Part shown: in pieces, positions 22,861-34,300 of the stretch
How the letters are laid out: the number at the start of each line of letters is the position of its first letter
Position numbering within the stretch: the stretch's first letter is position 1
Assembly: GCF_011397635.1 (NCBI RefSeq)
Contig: NC_064770.1
Span: 32,512,598 to 32,576,597 of the forward strand
From: Epinephelus fuscoguttatus
Taxonomy: Eukaryota; Chordata; Actinopteri; Perciformes; Serranidae
Direction: 5' to 3'
Length of the DNA stretch: 64,000 nucleotides
Program-made: the position numbers and the translations under genes
Notes under the pieces: model-generated
Database searches by the model: none
What the model was told of the DNA's origin: nothing
The model's input: the letters and a program-made list of their open reading frames with translations, nothing else

Positions 22861-24545
22861 AATGTTGGCATTGTTTTTTTCTGAAAACCACGGATACCTT
22901 ACATCTGTATGTTATTATGTTGCAGATAAATTGAAACTTTACATTTCTTTATGTTTCAACACTGTCATTAATGTGTGGTTAGGCTTAGGCATAAAATATC
23001 ATGTTCTGGCTTCTGTTCTTAACTTCATGGAATTATCCCTGGAGAGAATACAGAGATGTCTCAGTAAAAAACAAACACTCTTCCTGACACTATCCCCACT
23101 GGAAAAACAGCTACGGGTCACTAAAAAACACCCATGCTTGCTGCCTGAAAAAAGCCGCTTGAAAAACAGCGATGGGTTTCCAAACAATAACCCAGTTTGG
23201 TGCCTAAAAAGCCACTGGAGAAACAGCTACAGGCTGCTAAAAAACACCCACTTTGGTGCCTAAATAGCTGCTGGAAAAACAGTGTTGGATTGCCCAAAAA
23301 CACTCACATTTGAGGATTAAAAAGTCGCTGGAAAATTGGAAATGGTTTGCTACCACCCAGCCACATTTGCTGCCTAAAAATCCGCTGGAAAGACAGTGAC
23401 AAATTGCTAAAAAAAACCAGCCACATTGCTGCTTAAAAGGCACATCAAAAACACTTTTGTTTGGTGCCTAAAAAGCTGCTTAAAAACAGGAACAGGTTGC
23501 TTAAACACACCCACGTCTGGGGCCTGAAAAGCCACAAGAAAGACACCAATGGGTCATACCCACTGGAGAAACAGCAATGAATTGCTGTAAAACACCCACG
23601 TCTGGAGCCTGAAAAGCCACTGGACACACCCACATTTAGGGGCCGAAAGGCTGCTAGAAAGACAGTGGCAACTTTCTGCAAAACACCCACATTTGCTGCC
23701 TAAAAAGCTCCTTGAAAGCAGTGATAGTTTGCTACAAAACACTCACATTTGGGACCTAAAAAGCTGCTGGAAAGACAGTGACAGGTTACTACAAAATACC
23801 ATGATTTGAAGGCTAAAAATCCATTAGAAAATAAGCTTTTACCACAAAACACCATGCTTGGGGTCTAAACTGCAGCTGAAAAGACAGTGACAGGTCAATA
23901 CAAAGCAGCCATGTTTGGTGTGTAACAAGCTGCTGGAAAAACAGTGGCAGGTTGTGAAAAAACAAAAACGGGGGGGAGGTGTTAGTGGGTTCAACGACAA
24001 ATCCCATTGCTCATTTATCGCGTCACGTGATCTGGATATTGTAGTGATGTGACGTTCACAAACGAGCCGAGTCTTTGAACCGGCTCTTTGAATTGAACGA
24101 CTGAGCGGCTGCACTGTCTTTCTCCCTCACAAACTAGTCTCTCTCAACTTGTTCAAATAATCTGAAATTAATGGATACAGAGTAAATTAAAGCAAAAAAC
24201 AAAGAAATTAGGAACTGGCTTGTTCATTCTAAAGAGCCAGTTCACTCCTTCACTTCAAAGAGCCGGTTCAAAAACTTGGCTCGTTTGCGAACGTCACATC
24301 ACTAGTTTTTAAGGCTAAAAAGCCGCTAAAAACACAGTGACGGGTCACTACACAGCATCCATATTTGGTGCCAAAAAAGCTGTCCGAAAAAAGCTACAGG
24401 TCACTAAAAACGTTTAGCTAAAAAGCCACTGGAAAAACACAACCAGTTATGTTGTTAGTCTCAAACAGTGGTCTGCGATGGTCCGCAGCTTGGCAGGTGT
24501 CTTTCCTAAGTGACACGCCATCCACCGCCCCCTCCAACTTCAGAT
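22861..24545 (+). mobile_element. 57-bp minisatellite MITE family, copy C (longest array, hAT inserted)
   Basis: The left end (AATGTTGGCATTG, AAACCACGGATACCTTACAT) is the inverse of the right end of copy E. A GTGGTTAGGCTTAGGC leader follows. The array from about 23040 to 23970 and 24310-24440 holds roughly twenty units of about 57 bp (CTAAAAAACACCCA..., GCTGGAAAAACAG). The conserved right flank CAGTGGTCTGCGATGG, CACGCCATCCACC lies at 24470-24545. A hAT MITE splits the array. Confidence 0.75.
24042..24304. mobile_element. hAT-type MITE, copy 1
   Basis: Terminal inverted repeats TAGTGATGTGACGTTCACAA and (inverse of right end) TAGTGATGTGACGTTCGCAA, followed by ACGAGCCGAGTCTTTGAACC. The body repeats GAGCCGGTTC motifs in both directions. 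No clear 8-bp duplication: flanks GGATATTG and GTTTTTAA differ. The 70 bp to the left (23973-24041) match, inverted, the interior of copy 2 at 45.45-45.51 kb. Confidence 0.75.
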
Positions 24546-25680
24546 GACAAAGTGAACTTATATATTACGTCATTTTAGAAAAAGTGTATTCTACTGTAGC
24601 AGTCTGCTTGGCATTTTTATTTTTCCTCTTCTGCTACTGAAATTTTAGGTTGTCATCCACTTTTCACAGCCTGTTCTATTTTGCTCATTCCTTCATTTCT
24701 TACTGCCTTTCCATACTGGTCTCCCCCTTCCCTCTCAGTTTTGATGTGACAATATCTTGCTTCTTATCTCTGTGTTTGTCGCCTTCTCTTTATCTGTCTT
24801 TCTTTCCCATCTCTCTCTTTCCCCAGCACTCTATCTTTTCTCTCCTTTTGTGGTTGTCAAAAGCGGTCAGCATAATCACATGTATGCAGCCACTAACACA
24901 ACAGGCCAAGCAGTGAACCAACACATCGTCTGCAGCTCAGTGCTGACACGCAGGCAGTCAGTGGTACAGAGTGACAGGGAGCCACGGGGCCCGGCGGTTG
25001 CACCCAACAACCCCTTCAGCTTCTTTCAGACTCAAATTCTCTCAGCTGTCATCTTATTTTAGGGGAGCACTGTCTCTGAGAGAAAAATGTACAAGAGCTG
25101 TAGTCTCGGATGACCGCTGATAAAGTTCCATAATCTTGAGTGCTGAGGAGTTAGTTTCTTCCCAGTAAGTTAGATATGAGATCAGGCACCAAAAACAAGT
25201 TTTAACAATTTCAAGTTAAAGCTTTATGTTTCTACTTTTCATTTTCAGACCCATTTTGGAACTTGTAACACGAGTTCTTCGGACTAAAAAACTTGTGATT
25301 TGAATGAAGAGTCTTCCCCAAAGTCATTATATAAAGAAACAGACCCTTCATATTGTGTAGTTTGAAAACAACATACATATTCGAGATTTGCTGTGTGTAT
25401 TTTGATACATTTAACTAACTTACAGTTGCTTTTGCTTGATGATAATGAAAACAATGCCAGCCATGATGATGATCCACTTCTGTCCAACCTTTCATACACT
25501 TGTGAAGTAATTACGTTTATGAGAGCAGCTTCATATGTTGTTTTTGCACAAGCTTTGGTACGAAAAATCACATAAATGTTCAATATGTAATTTTCTGTCA
25601 CTCTAGATGTCTGAATCAAAACAACAACAAAACACAGTATAATGCCGTAATTGCAGTTTCTCCCCGTTAAAATTCCTTCA
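24546..25680. other. Intergenic, nothing recognised
   Basis: Pyrimidine-rich 24650-24840. A 134-codon minus-strand open frame (25284-25688) has no recognisable domain. Confidence 0.4.
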
Positions 25681-25689
25681 GTGTTCATT

Positions 25690-26095
25690 GTTCAGGGGTT
25701 TTTTACTGGGAGGCGAATTATCCACAGAAGTCTCCTCCTCCAAAACAAACAAACCAGATGATTAAAACCGGTTAAAACACGGAATAAAACAGTTTCACAT
25801 TAAAAATCAGAATTTCTCCAATGCTGTTTGGCTAGTCGCAGAGGGGCTGCTAGCCCAGCACTAGCTAATGTGTGCTCACCTTTTTTCTCTCATAACTTAA
25901 GATCCAGGCGTTCAGGAGGTTTTTTACTGGTGGCCGAATTATCCACAGAGATCTCTTCCTCTCCAAAACAAACAGACAAGATGATTTAAACCTGTAAAAA
26001 AGCGGAATAAAGTAGTTTCATGTTAAAATCAGTGTTTTTCTGATGCTGTTCTACATGGCAGGGGCTGCAGCCAAGCTGCCGCTAACAACGTTTCC
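25690..26095 (-). repeat. Tandem repeat, two ~222-bp units, same family as 62.5-63.4 kb
   Basis: TTCAGG(G/A)GGTTTTTTACTGG, GCGAATTATCCACAGA, TCCAAAACAAACA, GGAATAAA and GCTGCTAGCCCAGCA-type blocks recur at about 222-bp spacing. Inverted, they match the array near the right edge of the window block for block (GGAGAGGAAGAGA, GGATAATT, GGTGAGCACACAT). Confidence 0.75.
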
Positions 26096-26097
26096 CG

Positions 26098-26228
26098 TTA
26101 GACGTGTTCTGGGCATGTCCAACTGGTGGGAGTCCCCGGGCCAGACCCAGAACATACTCTAGTGATTATATATGTTGTTGGACCTGGGAAGGCCTTGGGA
26201 TACCCTGGGAGGAACTAGAAAGCGTTGC
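26098..26228 (+). mobile_element. LINE 3' fragment (RTE-like)
   Basis: GTGTTCTGGGCATGTCCAAC, CCCGGGCCAGACCCAGAACA and GACCTGGGAAGGCCTTGGGA correspond to the 3' end consensus seen inverted at 2.2-2.4 kb, here on the plus strand and more diverged. Confidence 0.6.
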
Positions 26229-26239
26229 TGGGAAGAGGG

Positions 26240-27370
26240 ACATCTAGAATACTTAGCGCTAGCTAGCATCTGCTTATCAACTCCTCGATCATAATGGAAT
26301 ATAGTAACTTGAACCACTGCTTATTTTAGAAGGACCATCACGAGAAAATGTGGTCTTTGTCTAAATTATAGCACAATAGAGTGTGCCAGTAAACCCGGAA
26401 CTCCATTAGCGCTTTTAGCACTTCGGGTTCTCTCGTCTAAAAGTCAATATGTTTTTTGAATGGGATTTTGGTAAAATGCCTCAAATAAGGTCTGTGGTTA
26501 ACAAAAGCTTAAGCGAGTTTCAGGTGTTGTTCTACGACATAAAACATGTCAGTAAATACCCTACTTGTGAATTTTGAAGCTTTTACGTGTCGTAAAAAAG
26601 GCGGCTAACAAGTTGCTCAATACAACTACAAACCCTGTCGGGGACATTAAACGTCATCACCCCCGAACAGGCGAGAGTGCTGGCAGTCCGCCATTACAGC
26701 TTCTTATTTAGCTTAAACAGTCCGATTTCCCCATTACACAATGTTTTTAAAATAAAGCGGCTGAAATCAGTTGAAAGCTTAGTGGCGGTGACGTCAAGAG
26801 TCATGCGACCATGGAGTAGTCATGTAGTCCGTTAAAGCCTAACGTTAGCTTTTTACTTCTGGTGATCGCATTTAAGCTTCAAATGCGGTATGAAAGGTGT
26901 TCATATGTGAAGATTATCTCGCTGAACAAAACCTGTAAGTATCATAAACTAGTGTTAGCCACAGAGCTTATTTTCTGACATAATCCAAAACGCAATGCAA
27001 AAATCACATTCACTTTCTCTTCCGGGAACCAGCACGATGCTAAACTTACGGGTTTTGATGTCAGCCCTGGCACACTCTATTAGCGAACAATGAATCATAT
27101 TTGTTTGTTTCTGGCTGCCAGCATTAGGTAGCGCAGCTAGCATGCTAGCTAATTTAGCTGGAAATAGTGGAAATAGACAACTTTTCAGCTAGCTTACGCT
27201 GGCAGCCAGAAACAAGTATCTATGATCCATTGTATGTTTGATAATCTAAACAAAAAACATGTTTCCTTGGAGTGGTCCTCCTAAAATGAACTGTGGTGAA
27301 GCTGATATTCTCTCTTGATCCATGATTAAGGAGCTGATGAAACAGCGTTAGCTAGCGAGCTAGTGCGCTA
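26240..27370. mobile_element. Long foldback element interrupted by a second element
   Basis: The left arm (26250-26369 plus 27083-27122) and right arm (27198-27370) are inverse copies of each other for about 160 bp, including ATTTTAGAAGGACCA / TGGTCCTCCTAAAAT and the tip GTTTCTGGCTGCCAGC / GCTGGCAGCCAGAAAC. A ~710-bp insertion with its own inverted ends (AATAGAGTGTGCCAG / CTGGCACACTCTATT) splits the left arm between 26370 and 27082. Confidence 0.7.
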
Positions 27371-27539
27371 GGTAGTAGAAAAGTTGTCTATTTCTGCTTC
27401 AAACAAGCAATTGTGAACACAAGGCTAACGTTATTTTTACAACAACGATCTCATATGTGTATTTGGTAATCTCCATCTGTAAAACATACAACTGAGAGTC
27501 TGGTACAAGTCTAAAATGGTGGCTCTCCAGCTCTGCATG

Positions 27540-28300
27540 GGGATGTTTCTCATTGTATGTCAAGGTTTGTTTATTTTAAAGTTCTGCCCCCTTGTGCTTG
27601 ATGTAGCTTAAATCACAGACTGTATGTCATAAAACAAATCCATTAGAGGTTTGCACAGTGGAATATAACATGTCACGGTCTGTCCCAACGTGCATTGATA
27701 TATTATAAGTGAAGTAATTATGCATAAGCTCAGGCCTCAGCAGAGGAGCCTTGAACCACCGCAGCTAAAGCCCAGATAATATTGTGCAGAGGATTAGAAG
27801 TCCTCACACACACAGAGCGCTGCCCACAGAACCACATACTTTATTCATAGCTGCCTCTGGTATGCATGAAGTGTGTGTGATGCTGAGCTGTGGTCAGATA
27901 TACAGCAGTGTGAAACCATAGTAATCTGTACTCTTTCACCCTCTTCACCACAATAACTGTCTGATGCAGAGGTTTCACCTGCAGGAGGCTGCAGCTCTGC
28001 TGAGTGAGACTCATCTGCCCCCTGCAGGTGGAGAAGAGTGATTACCACTAATGACCTGCTGTATGGAATATAAATGTTATTCATAGACTGAGATGTGTAT
28101 AAAATGTACACAATAAAGTATGAAAGTAATATATTTAGAAGATATGGGCCTTATCCTGATGACTGAGTTCATACTTTATGAGCGTGACTCCTTTATTTTG
28201 ATTTCTTGGCTCCTCTGTTTGTCTCCTTCTCCAGCTTGTGGTATCAGAGCGGCTGCCAGTGCTGTAATTCTTCATTTAAAAGCTTCGTTTCCTGCACACT
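27540..28300. other. Intergenic, nothing recognised
   Basis: Unique sequence with no coding or repeat signal I can name. Confidence 0.4.
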
Positions 28301-28307
28301 TACACCC

Positions 28308-29020
28308 TCTCTCCTCTCCTCTCCTCTCCTCTTTCCCTTTCATTTTCCTTTCTCTCCTTTCCAATTTCTTCCTCTTTCTCTTTTCACTTTCCCTATCTCC
28401 TCTCCTCCCCTTTCTCTTCTTTCCTAACCCCTCTTCTCTCCTCTCTCTCCTTTCCTATCTACACTTTTCTCCCTTCCTCTCCTTTCCTATTTCCTCCTCA
28501 TCCTCTTTCTCTCCTTTCCTATGTACTTTCCTCTCCCTCGCTTCCTTCCTATCTAAACTTTTGTCCCTTTCTCTCCTTTCCTGTCTCCTCTCCTCTCCCT
28601 CTTTCCTTTCCTGTGTCCTCTTCTATCCTTTTCTCTCCTCTCCCTATCTCTCCTTTCATATGCTTCTTTCCTATCTGCTCACCTCTCCCTTTCTCTTCTT
28701 TCCTGTCCTCACCTCTTGTTTTTTTTCCTTTCCTAAATCCTCACCTCTCCTCTTCTCTTGTTACCTATCTACCTTCCTCCACTGTTTATCTCCTTTCCTA
28801 TCTCCTCTCCTCTCCTTCTTTCTCCTGTTCCTTTCTCTCATCTTACTTTCTCTCCTTTCCTCTAATTTCTTGCCTCTCTCTTTCTCTCCTGTCCCATTCT
28901 TTCCTTTCCTATTTCATCTCCTCTACCTTTTGTTCCTTTCCTACCTCCTCTACATTTCTCTCCTCCTCCAACCGCTCTCATATTCCTCTCCTCTCCTCTC
29001 CTCTCCTCTCCTCTCCAAAC
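28308..29020. repeat. Polypyrimidine (CTCCT/CTTTC) low-complexity tract
   Basis: About 700 bp of nearly pure C and T on the plus strand, with runs of CTCCT at both ends (28308-28330 and 28986-29015) and imperfect TCTCCTTTCCTAT units between. The 303-codon Ser/Leu/Phe/Pro open frame over it is a composition artefact. Confidence 0.9.
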
Positions 29021-29029
29021 ATTTCCTCT

Positions 29030-29985
29030 AAAGTAAGTTAGACATTAAAGCATGAGGGGTTTTTGACGTAGCTTGGCGTCTCCGCTTGCTGTAAAACAAC
29101 ATATAAAAGGTATATTCATGCCAGTGGTTCATATACTTTGGTTCCCACAATTAGCTATATGAAAGCATCTCCTCATGAATCCTCTTTTGAGACCAGCTCC
29201 TCCGAGTCTTTCCATGTCTCTGGACTTTTATGCTATTAAGCTCAATGAGAGCTCCACTGTTAGTCTTTCTCTCTGGAGCTTTCCTGACCTCTTCCTGACT
29301 GCCTGAGAGCCGCCAGCTAAGACTGGTAATGAGATATTAGCCCTGACAGTGGTAACAGGGGAGAGGTGGAGGGAGTGCTACTCCTTTATCTCTTCTTCTC
29401 TTTTCTCTCCTCTCTCCAAGCAGCATCTAAAGATTTACCTCCCTTCACTCTGGCAGGGAGCTGCAGCAACTCTGCTTTATTCCCCTCACTGGTTCCTCCT
29501 CTTTCTTCTTCTTCCTCTGTCTTTCCCTCCTAACTGGTCTCCACTCTCTCTGGTTTTCTGCAGGACCTCTTTCTCACACCGTCTTTCTTTGCTGCTGTCT
29601 GCACAGAACAACAGTGTGAGTGGGTGAGGGACTAAAGTGAAACTTCCACCTTGGCTCCACATGCCTACAGCTGGGATCTGGCTGCAGAGGAGGCGAAGTT
29701 CACTGTAGTGCACAGGAAACAAAATGTACTGTAGCAGAGCTGTTTCTGAGACATTTAACCAAACTGTACAAATATACAGCTACTGTAAACGTCCCCATGG
29801 ACACATTCATGCTGGATTCTTGTTGCTGTTTTAATAAAAAGACATAGCACAGAATGGGTGGCCTGCTGTTAAAGGTTTAAGCATAGAAGTATTTTAACAT
29901 CAGGAATTTGGAGCTATATATTCCAGCTTGGTGAGGTAATAGTTCCTTTGTGTCTGTTTCTTTGTTGTCATTGCTTCTCTTTCCA
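29030..29985. other. Intergenic, nothing recognised
   Basis: CT-rich patches at 29380-29580; no exon structure or repeat ends identified. Confidence 0.4.
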
Positions 29986-29989
29986 CCTG

Positions 29990-31745
29990 TTCTGTATCTC
30001 TTTCTAGTTGTTTTATGTCTCTTTTGTCGTTTTGTGACTCTTCCTGGTCATTTTGTTTCTAACTTAAGTCATTTCGTGTCTCTTTGTGGTTGTTTTGTGT
30101 CTCTTTGTAGTCATTTTGTGTCTCCTTGTGGTTGTTTTGTGTCTCTTTGTGGTTGTTTTGTGTCTCTGTAGTCATTTTGTGTCTCCTTGTGGTTGTTTTG
30201 TGCCTCTTTGTAGTCATTTTGTGTCTCTTTGTGGTTGTTTTGTGTCTCTTTGTAGTTGTTTTGTGTCTCCTTGTGGTTGTTTTGTGTCTCTGTAGTCATT
30301 TTGTGTCTCCTTGTGGTTGTTTTGTGTCTCTTTATAGTCATTTTGTGTCTCTTTGTGGTTGTTTTGTGTCTCTTTGTAGTCATTTTGTGTCTCCTTGTGG
30401 TTGTTTTGTGTCTCTTTGTGGTTGTTTTGTGTCTCTTTGTAGTCATTTTGTGTCTCTTTGTGGTTGTTTTGTGTCTCTGTAGTCGTTTTGTGTCTCCTTG
30501 TGGTTGTTTTGTGTCTCTTTGTAGTCATTTTGTGTCTCCTTGTGGTTGTTTTGTGTCTCTTTGTGGTTGTTTTGTGTCTCTGTAGTCATTTTGTGTCTCC
30601 TTTTGGTTGTTTTGTGTCTCTTTGTAGTCGTTTTGTGTCTCTTTGTGGTTGTTTTGTGTCTCTGTAGTCATTTTGAGTCTCTTTGTGGTTGTTTTGTGTC
30701 TCTTTGTAGTCATTTTGTGTCTCCTTGTGGTTGTTTTGTGTCTCTTTGTGGTTGTTTTGTGTCTCTTTGTAGTCGTTTTGTCTCTCTTTGTGGTTGTTTT
30801 GTGTCTCTTTGTAGTTGTTTTGTGTCTCTTTGTAGTCATTTTGTGTCTCCTTGTGGTTGTTTCGTGTCTCTTTGTGGTTGTTTTGTGTCTCTTTGTAGTC
30901 GTTTTGTCTCTCTTTGTGGTTGTTTTGTGTCTCTTTGTAGTTGTTTTGTGTCTCTGTGGTTGTTTTGTGTCTCTTTGTAGTTGTTTTGTGTCTTTTTGTG
31001 GTTGTTTTGTGTCTCTTTGTAGTCGTTTTGTGTCTCTTGATAGTTGTTTTGTGTCTCTTTGTCAGAGGTGGGTAGTAACTAGTTACATTTACTTACTTTT
31101 TGGATAAATTGTACTTTTCAGAGTAGTTTTAATGCAAAATACTTTTTAATTTTACTTGAGTTATATTGTTTTAAAGCAACAATACTCTTACTTGAGTACA
31201 ATATTTGGCTACTCTACCCACCTCTGAGTACATAATTACATACATATATATATGTACAGTATATATAAGAATATATTTGTGTTTCTTGTGCCTTGATTTA
31301 TGTTATGTTTGTAAAGATTTAATTTATTTTTGGTTTAGTTAAAGGGGTATCGTTTAAAATACATGAATTTGCAGATTATTATTTTTTGATTGATTGATTA
31401 CGTTCATGTTCTTATTTTACAAATAAATCAGACGTTACTCAACAGTTACTCAGTACTTGAGTAGTTTTTCCACCAAATACTCTTTTACTCTTACTCAAGT
31501 AATTATTTGGATGACTACTTTTTACTTTTACTTGAGTAATATTGTTCTAAAGTATCAGTACTCTTACTTGAGTGCAATATTTGGCTACTCTACCCACCTC
31601 TGCTCTTTGTGGTTGTTTTGTGTCTCTTTGTAGTTGTTTTGTGTCTCTTCGTAGTCATTTTGTGTCTCTTTGTAGTAATTTTGTCTCTTTGTAGTCGTTT
31701 TGTGTCTCTTTGTGGTTGTTTTGTGTCTCTTTGTAGTCGCTTTGT
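29990..31745. repeat. 21-bp minisatellite, ~50+ units, split by a hAT element
   Basis: The unit TTTTGTGTCTCTTTGTGGTTG (variants with TAGTCA, TAGTTG and an 18-bp form lacking TTT) runs from a degenerate edge near 30000 to 31062 and resumes at 31603-31745. Because 21 and 18 are multiples of three, open frames of 70-154 codons persist on both strands (ETQNNHK repeats on minus, VLCLFVV on plus). They are not genes. Confidence 0.95.
31063..31602. mobile_element. hAT-type MITE (540 bp) with perfect 8-bp target duplication
   Basis: Starts CAGAGGTGGGTAG and ends CTACCCACCTCTG, flanked by CTCTTTGT at 31055-31062 and 31603-31610. The insertion is in the 21-bp minisatellite. It is rich in ACTTGAGTA and TACTTTTACTTG, as in the fish hAT family with this end. 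A further CTACCCACCTCTG at about 31216-31228 shows that a shorter complete copy or duplicated end lies within it. Confidence 0.9.
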
Positions 31746-31925
31746 GTCAGCCTGAAGTTGCGCTGGAACCTCTCCCCATCCAGCTGCAGCTCCTGCACCA
31801 GCTGATGATATTCCACCGTGCTGTTCACGGCCCCAGAGGATATCGTGAACCCAGACCCGACGGCGGCTACATCCACGCAGGTAGCCTACCACACAGCAGC
31901 ACAAATGACAAGTGTCTTCTTCCAT
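31743..31925 (-). pseudogene. PIF/Harbinger transposase N-terminal remnant
   Basis: On the minus strand, from an ATG at 31925, the frame gives MEEDTCHLCCC... then CSRRRVWVHDIL. A different frame then gives VEYHQLVQELQLDGERFQRN and FRLTQSDYK. Both segments fit the N-terminus of HARBI1-like transposases (RRRRxWVHxI followed by EFHxLVxELRxDxxxFxxYFRMS). A frameshift separates them and the coding runs straight into the 21-bp minisatellite. The catalytic domain is missing. Confidence 0.7.
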
Positions 31926-31929
31926 GTTG

Positions 31930-33260
31930 AATCAATACACAAGTGTGGACAAGCGCACGTACTTATACAATTTCTTTGTGTTCTGGAACGCTTGTTACTA
32001 GCGGGAGTGCAATTCATTTGCTCTCCGTACCAGCAGTTTAAAATTCTCTGCATGGTGTCGATTTTATTATCTCACAGCCTCTCACAACATATAAGATCTA
32101 TAATGCGTGTTCCTCGACTCCCTGGGTTCTAACGACTGCCTAAAAGCAGCAATCAGAGCTTCACATTGTTATAGACTCTGTTAAGTATTAATGAGTACAT
32201 TACTACACTGTGGGCTGGAAATGGGGTGTTTAGCTAGCCAAGGGCGTATCCTCCCTTGTACACACATGGGACTGAATAATGAAGCTGAACAGATTGTGAA
32301 TTTATGGGCTGCGACCGAAGACATAAACATATAAATAAGCATTAGTCTTGTATATTGAGTTATGCGGCAAAAACAGGCGCTGTGAGCCATCCAAGTGTGT
32401 GTGTTGTTGTGTGTGTGAGGAACACTGTGCACTGAAACAGGAGTGTTTTTCAAAAAACCTGTTATACATTATATTAGTTCTTTGAACAAATGTTGCTGCT
32501 CAAAGCTCGCAGGATGTTCAGCAGTAAAGAAAAAAAAAAAAAAAAAGTTATTACTTAATTATTGCATTTATTGTTAATATTAAATATATATGGCGTTGAC
32601 AGCTCAGTAATGAAACAGATGGAAACATCAGCTCATTCATTTTTATCTTTTTTAATACAGTAAATATGGGGCTGTTATTAAAAAGAGAGTCCTAAATAAG
32701 CTTTTCCTTTTCATGTGTCATTCTTTTTCATTGCAGAGATGAATGCAGCATTTATTAAGTCCGCAGGCAGACGCAGGAAACATGTGCACAATGTAAAATT
32801 AAAGGCAGCAGAGATGCTGAGAGCTGCTCCGCTCTCCCTGTGTGTTTTATAAGACTGAAACATGACCGCGTGACACCGCAGAATGTAAAATCACATCACA
32901 TCAACTCAAAGGACTAATTTCCCCTCAGTGTGCAAAGCCTGTGAGGGACGCCTCCCAGCACTTGCTACAGTGAATAACCTTTGGCGTCCTTATTTCTCCT
33001 CAATTCAACCTGCTCTCTTTAATCTTTTATTGCTCCTTTCTGCATTCAGACACGCAAAATCCTCTCTCTCTATCTGTTCTGCCCTTTTGCAGCTTGTGCC
33101 GCAGTATAGTGGACTGATATGCAGGCGGTGCTTGAGATTTGTGTGATATGAAGGCAGTGAGGAATCTAATTAAAGCAAAAGCATTCATTCTCCTGATGTG
33201 TTGCACATGCCAACAAGGAAGCGGACATTATTCCCTGAGGATGTTCCTCCTCAGCTCAGT
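31930..33260. other. Intergenic, nothing recognised
   Basis: The first 200 bp may be the 5' part of the Harbinger remnant. A poly-A run lies at about 32529-32546. No exon structure found. Confidence 0.4.
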
Positions 33261-33264
33261 TGCT

Positions 33265-34300
33265 AGAGGAAAATGTTGGCAATGTATGTTTCTGCAAACC
33301 ATGAATTCATTACATTTATACATTTCATATGCATCATATCAATGTTTCTAAAGTGCTGTAGTGTATGAGCTGATGTTGTCAACAGGAGGTGGAGGTGATG
33401 GTGGATGGTGTGTCACGTAGGCGAGACGCCTGCAGAACACTATTCGAGACCAACACACAACAAAGCTGGTTGTGTTTTTGCAACCTGTTGCTGTTTTTCA
33501 ACTGGGGATAATGCCTCACAAAGCAATTGTTTTTCACCATGACATTGCTGCATTTCCTGCCAGAATAATACCACAAAAGCAGCTGTTTTATACAGAGACA
33601 TCACTGTGTTCCCAGTTGGGATAGTGCCGTGAACAGCGGTTGTCTTTAATTGAGACATCGCTGTATTTCCTGCCACGATAATGCCACAAAAAGCGGTTGT
33701 CTTATCAGGACATCACTGCACTTCCTGCTGGGATAGTGCTACAAAAAGCAGTTGTTAATCGAGACATTGCTGCATTTCCTGCCCAGGATGATACCACACA
33801 AGCGACTGTTTTACACCGAGACTTCGCTGCGCTAGTATAGTGCAATTGTTTTATACAGACACATCGCTGCATTTCCTGCCAGGTTAATGCCACACGCAGC
33901 GATTGTTTTTCACAAAGACATTGCTGCGTTTCTGCCGGGATAGTGGCACAAAAAGCGGTTGTTTTTTACCAAGACATTGCCTCATTTCCTGCAGGGATAA
34001 TGCCATGAAATGCAGCTGTTTTATACCAAGACATCACTGCATTTCCTGCCAGGATAGTGGCATGAAAAGTGGTTGTTTTTTACTGAGACACTGCTGCTTT
34101 TCCAGCTGGTATTGGGCCCTCCAATGTGGGAAATTTCATCCAAAACACAATCATTTCTTAACCATAACCCAGTGTACATTGCACCTAAACCTTACCACAT
34201 GTTAAGCATGATATGTTGAAAAAACATGTTTTAACGTATCCCCTATATAATAACGTATAAATGTAATGTATCTATGGTTTGCAGAAATGTTGAAAAACCT
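33265..34300 (-). mobile_element. 57-bp minisatellite MITE family, copy D (minus orientation)
   Basis: The left end AAATGTTGGCAATG, TTTCTGCAAACCATG and right end CTATGGTTTGCAGAAATGTTG are inverse copies. The inverted flank (GATGGTGGATGGTGTGTCAC) lies at 33393-33416. About eleven units of ~57 bp follow to 34110 (ACATTGCTGCATTTCCTGCC, ATAATGCCAC, AAAGCGGTTGTTTT), aligning inverted with the units at 23 and 48 kb. The leader (inverse of GGTTATGG...) lies near 34155. Confidence 0.75.

Noticed and set aside
27091-27229. Hairpin suggestive of a microRNA precursor
   Set aside because: The arms are part of a longer foldback element whose pairing extends about 160 bp.
28120-29031. 303-codon open frame rich in Ser, Leu, Phe and Pro
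   Set aside because: Lies wholly in a C/T repeat. Low complexity explains the absence of stops; several frames are open at once.
30086-31107. Overlapping 70-154-codon open frames with heptad repeats (ETQNNHK or LCLFVVV)
   Set aside because: They are translations of a 21-bp minisatellite whose period is a multiple of three, on both strands and in staggered frames.
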